NCBI GenBank assembly: GCA_040386295.1
Contig: JAZKFR010000038.1
Location: 1 to 52,477 of the forward strand
From: JAZKFR01 sp040386295
Lineage (GTDB): Bacteria > Pseudomonadota > Gammaproteobacteria > Burkholderiales > Rhodocyclaceae
Length of the DNA stretch: 52,477 bases
Direction: 5' to 3'
The notes beneath the pieces were generated by a model. The model did no database searches. It saw only the letters and a list, made by a program, of their open reading frames with translations, and was not told where the DNA came from. Below are positions 50,647-52,477 of the stretch, piece by piece. Position numbers and translations under genes: made by a program. Within the stretch, counting starts at the first letter, position 1. Each line of letters starts with the position of its first letter.

Positions 50647-52477
50647 ATGCCCAACGACCTAGCCGCAAGCCTGTTTCGATTTGCGCCACAAACTTGCCCA
50701 GTTAACCCATTTGAATCGCTGAGCCCTTTGACCTGTGCGTTAGAGAGTGCGACAACCCAGCTGGCACCGCACATCCGCGCCGACTTGCCGCGCTTGATCG
50801 ACGAGGTAGACGATTTTTTAGATCCCCAGAGCGCTAGCAATCTCAACATGCGCGTGCCGTTGTTGGTCTTAGCTATTTTGGGCTACATGGGGTTTGCTGA
50901 GCATGACCAGGATGCGTTAGCCCGCACGCTGTTAGCGCCGGGCAATGCGCTAGAAAAACAAGCACCTGCCTTGCACATCATAGAAAGCGAGCTATGGTCT
51001 CGACTGAACGTTTGTGCGATCGAAGCCAAGCGTTTACAAGACCCAACGCAAGCCGGCCACCAGCTCGGCGGCTGGGGCACGGATGGTCTGATTGACAACC
51101 CAGACGCAGCTCTTGATGGAGTGGCGGTAGGCCTTAAGCCAAACACGATAAGAAACGCGTTGTATGAGTTACAAACAATTAACTCAGCGGCGCCCGATGC
51201 TGGAGAGTTAGTGCGATCGGCTCAGCCTAATCTGCCGGAGGTTCAACATCAGCCCAGCGCTTATCAGCAAGGGCTAGCAGCGTACCAACGCGGTGAATAT
51301 GCTGAGGCGATTGCTAGCCTGCAAGAAGGGATTGCGCGCGGCGACAACGGCTACAGTATTTATTACGCTTTGGGAGCGGCGCAGTACGAGCTTGGACAAA
51401 ATGCTCAAGCTATTGCGAGTTTTCAAAAAGCGATTGAGCTAGGCGACAGCGGTCATCTTGTCTATTACGAATTAGGGCTGGCGCAGTACCTGCTTGGTCA
51501 AGATGCTGAAGCAATTGCCAGTTTCCAAGCAGCGATTGCGCGAGGCGACAGCGGCCACAATGTCTATCGCCAATTGGGACTGGCGCAGTTTGCACTTGGT
51601 CAAGATGCTGAAGCAATTGCCAGCTTCCAAGAAGCGGCTGCACGAGGCGACACCCGCCCTCTTATTTTTTTCCAGTTGGGGTTGGCGCAGAATAACTTAG
51701 GCCAACCTGAAGTAGCTATTGAAAGTTTTAAGGTGGCGATTGCACGCGGTGATAACGGCCACTTTATTTATCACCATTTAGGACTGGCGCAGCTTCTGCT
51801 TGGCCGAGATGCTGAGGCGCTTGAGAGTTTTAAGGTTGCGATTGCGCGAGGTGACAACGGCACCCTTGTTTATTCCCAATTGGGAGTAGCACAGTACGGA
51901 CTTGGCCAACATGCTGAGGCGATTGCGAGCTTTCAAAGAGCGATTGAACTAGGCGACAGCAGAACCCTTGTTTATTACCATTTAGGGCTGGCACAGAATA
52001 CTTTGGGTCAACATGAGGCTGCGACTGAGAGCCTTAAGGCGGCGATCGCGCGAGGCGACCTAGGGCATCTTGTTTATCGCGAATTGGGGCTAGCGCAAAA
52101 TATTTTGAATCAATTTGAAGCAGCGGTTGAAAGTTTCAAGGTTGCGACTGCGCGAGGCGACAACAGCACCCTTGTTTATTCCCAATTGGGAGTAGCACAG
52201 TACGAACTTGGCCAACATGCTGAGGCGATTGCGAGCTTTCAAAGAGCGATTGAACTAGGCGACAACAGCTCCCTTGTTTATTACCATTTAGGGCTGGCGC
52301 AGTTCGAGCTTGGCCAACATGCTGAGGCGATTGCGAGTTTGCAAAGAGCGATTGAACTAGGCGACAGCGGCAACCTTGTTTATTACCATTTAGGACTGGC
52401 ACAGAATACTTTGGGTCAACATGAGGCTGCGACTGAGAATCTTAAGGCAGCGATCGCGCGAGGCGACAGCGGTCATT
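50647..52477 (+). CDS. TPR-repeat protein with an expanded array (second paralogue, cut by window end)
   Basis: An ATG at 50647 opens a frame that stays open to the window edge, at least 610 residues. No clear ribosome-binding site is seen, but the opening MPND and the later VPLLVLAILGYMGFAEHDQD match the start and domain of the preceding protein. Residues 1-204 form this shared N-terminal domain. From residue 205 (base 51259) twelve consecutive 34-residue TPR-like units follow, with consensus YYxLGLAQxxLGQxAEAIASFQxAIxxGD. Nothing indicates secretion. The repeat surface should bind a partner; which one is unknown. The C-terminus lies outside the window. Confidence 0.82.
   Translation, partial: MPNDLAASLFRFAPQTCPVNPFESLSPLTCALESATTQLAPHIRADLPRLIDEVDDFLDPQSASNLNMRVPLLVLAILGYMGFAEHDQDALARTLLAPGNALEKQAPALHIIESELWSRLNVCAIEAKRLQDPTQAGHQLGGWGTDGLIDNPDAALDGVAVGLKPNTIRNALYELQTINSAAPDAGELVRSAQPNLPEVQHQPSAYQQGLAAYQRGEYAEAIASLQEGIARGDNGYSIYYALGAAQYELGQNAQAIASFQKAIELGDSGHLVYYELGLAQYLLGQDAEAIASFQAAIARGDSGHNVYRQLGLAQFALGQDAEAIASFQEAAARGDTRPLIFFQLGLAQNNLGQPEVAIESFKVAIARGDNGHFIYHHLGLAQLLLGRDAEALESFKVAIARGDNGTLVYSQLGVAQYGLGQHAEAIASFQRAIELGDSRTLVYYHLGLAQNTLGQHEAATESLKAAIARGDLGHLVYRELGLAQNILNQFEAAVESFKVATARGDNSTLVYSQLGVAQYELGQHAEAIASFQRAIELGDNSSLVYYHLGLAQFELGQHAEAIASLQRAIELGDSGNLVYYHLGLAQNTLGQHEAATENLKAAIARGDSGH
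51259..52477 (+). repeat. Tandem 102-bp (34-codon) TPR array
   Basis: Unit starts fall at 51259 and every 102 bases thereafter up to 52381; the twelfth is cut by the window edge. Units beginning at 51871 and 52177 differ at only a few bases, as do those at 51973 and 52381, showing recent internal duplication or gene conversion. The spacing is exactly in phase with the reading frame. Confidence 0.9.

Noticed and set aside
50466..50705. 79-codon ORF before the second TPR gene
   Set aside because: It overlaps the start of the TPR gene in another frame, has no ribosome-binding site and no recognisable motif, and begins within the predicted -10 box.
51259..52477. Regular repeats read as a CRISPR or intergenic satellite array
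   Set aside because: The 102-base period is in phase with one open frame and every unit translates to a TPR-like helix pair.

Overview
The window looks like a chromosomal segment of a betaproteobacterium. The 2-isopropylmalate synthase at 46214-47746 has the length and motifs of the Burkholderiales/Neisseriales-type enzyme, base composition is moderately GC-rich, and promoters are ordinary sigma70 type. No phage, transposase, integrase or CRISPR array is visible.

Layout. 1-1287: the last codons of a possible asparagine-synthase-like gene converge on a UDP-glucuronate 4-epimerase gene. 1659-6089: a three-gene outer/inner-membrane module (DUF2946 protein, TonB-dependent receptor, PepSY membrane protein), probably for metal or metal-chelate handling; it carries a 10-base run of N. 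6140-9472 (minus): a 1110-residue repeat protein of unknown function. 9641-9792: tRNA-Phe with its own promoter and terminator. 10029-10541: an RfaH-type NusG paralogue, followed by a 620-base leader that contains a near-perfect ops element (10924-10935) and, further down, an intrinsic-terminator-like hairpin (11064-11087).

11163-44433: one long co-directional surface-polysaccharide operon, with most genes touching or overlapping. It opens with a PglK/MsbA-like ABC flippase and a capsule-type transferase, then a decayed O-acetyltransferase module and a small glycosyltransferase. A first nonulosonate (sialic-acid-like) block follows at 16337-21925: CMP-NulO synthetase, NulO synthase, UDP-HexNAc 2-epimerase, PseA/WbpG-type amidotransferase and HisF/HisH paralogues. 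A second, apparently complete GDP-route legionaminic acid block occupies 23172-31820: legB, legC, legH/neuD-like, legI, legG, ptmE, ptmF, legF/ptmB, ptmA. The rest encodes an acetyltransferase, another capsule-type transferase, two methyltransferases, several GT2/GT4 glycosyltransferases, a CDP-6-deoxyhexose branch (rfbF, rfbG, RmlC-like, SDR), a polysaccharide deacetylase, a divergent DegT-like PLP enzyme and a FemAB/GNAT-like acyl- or aminoacyltransferase. A perfect 12-bp hairpin marks the operon end, where it meets a convergent MFS transporter gene.

45671-47787: a divergent control region with a strong promoter-like sequence, a possible 30-codon leader ORF and two hairpins, leading into leuA. 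48006-52477: two tandem paralogous TPR proteins. The second carries at least twelve 34-residue repeats, some nearly identical in DNA, and runs off the end of the window.

Reading of the whole: an RfaH/ops antitermination circuit probably switches on an unusually long operon that makes a glycan containing legionaminic acid (and perhaps a second, sialic- or amidino-type nonulosonate) plus a CDP-derived deoxyhexose. No Wzy polymerase, classical Wzx flippase or O-antigen ligase is in view.
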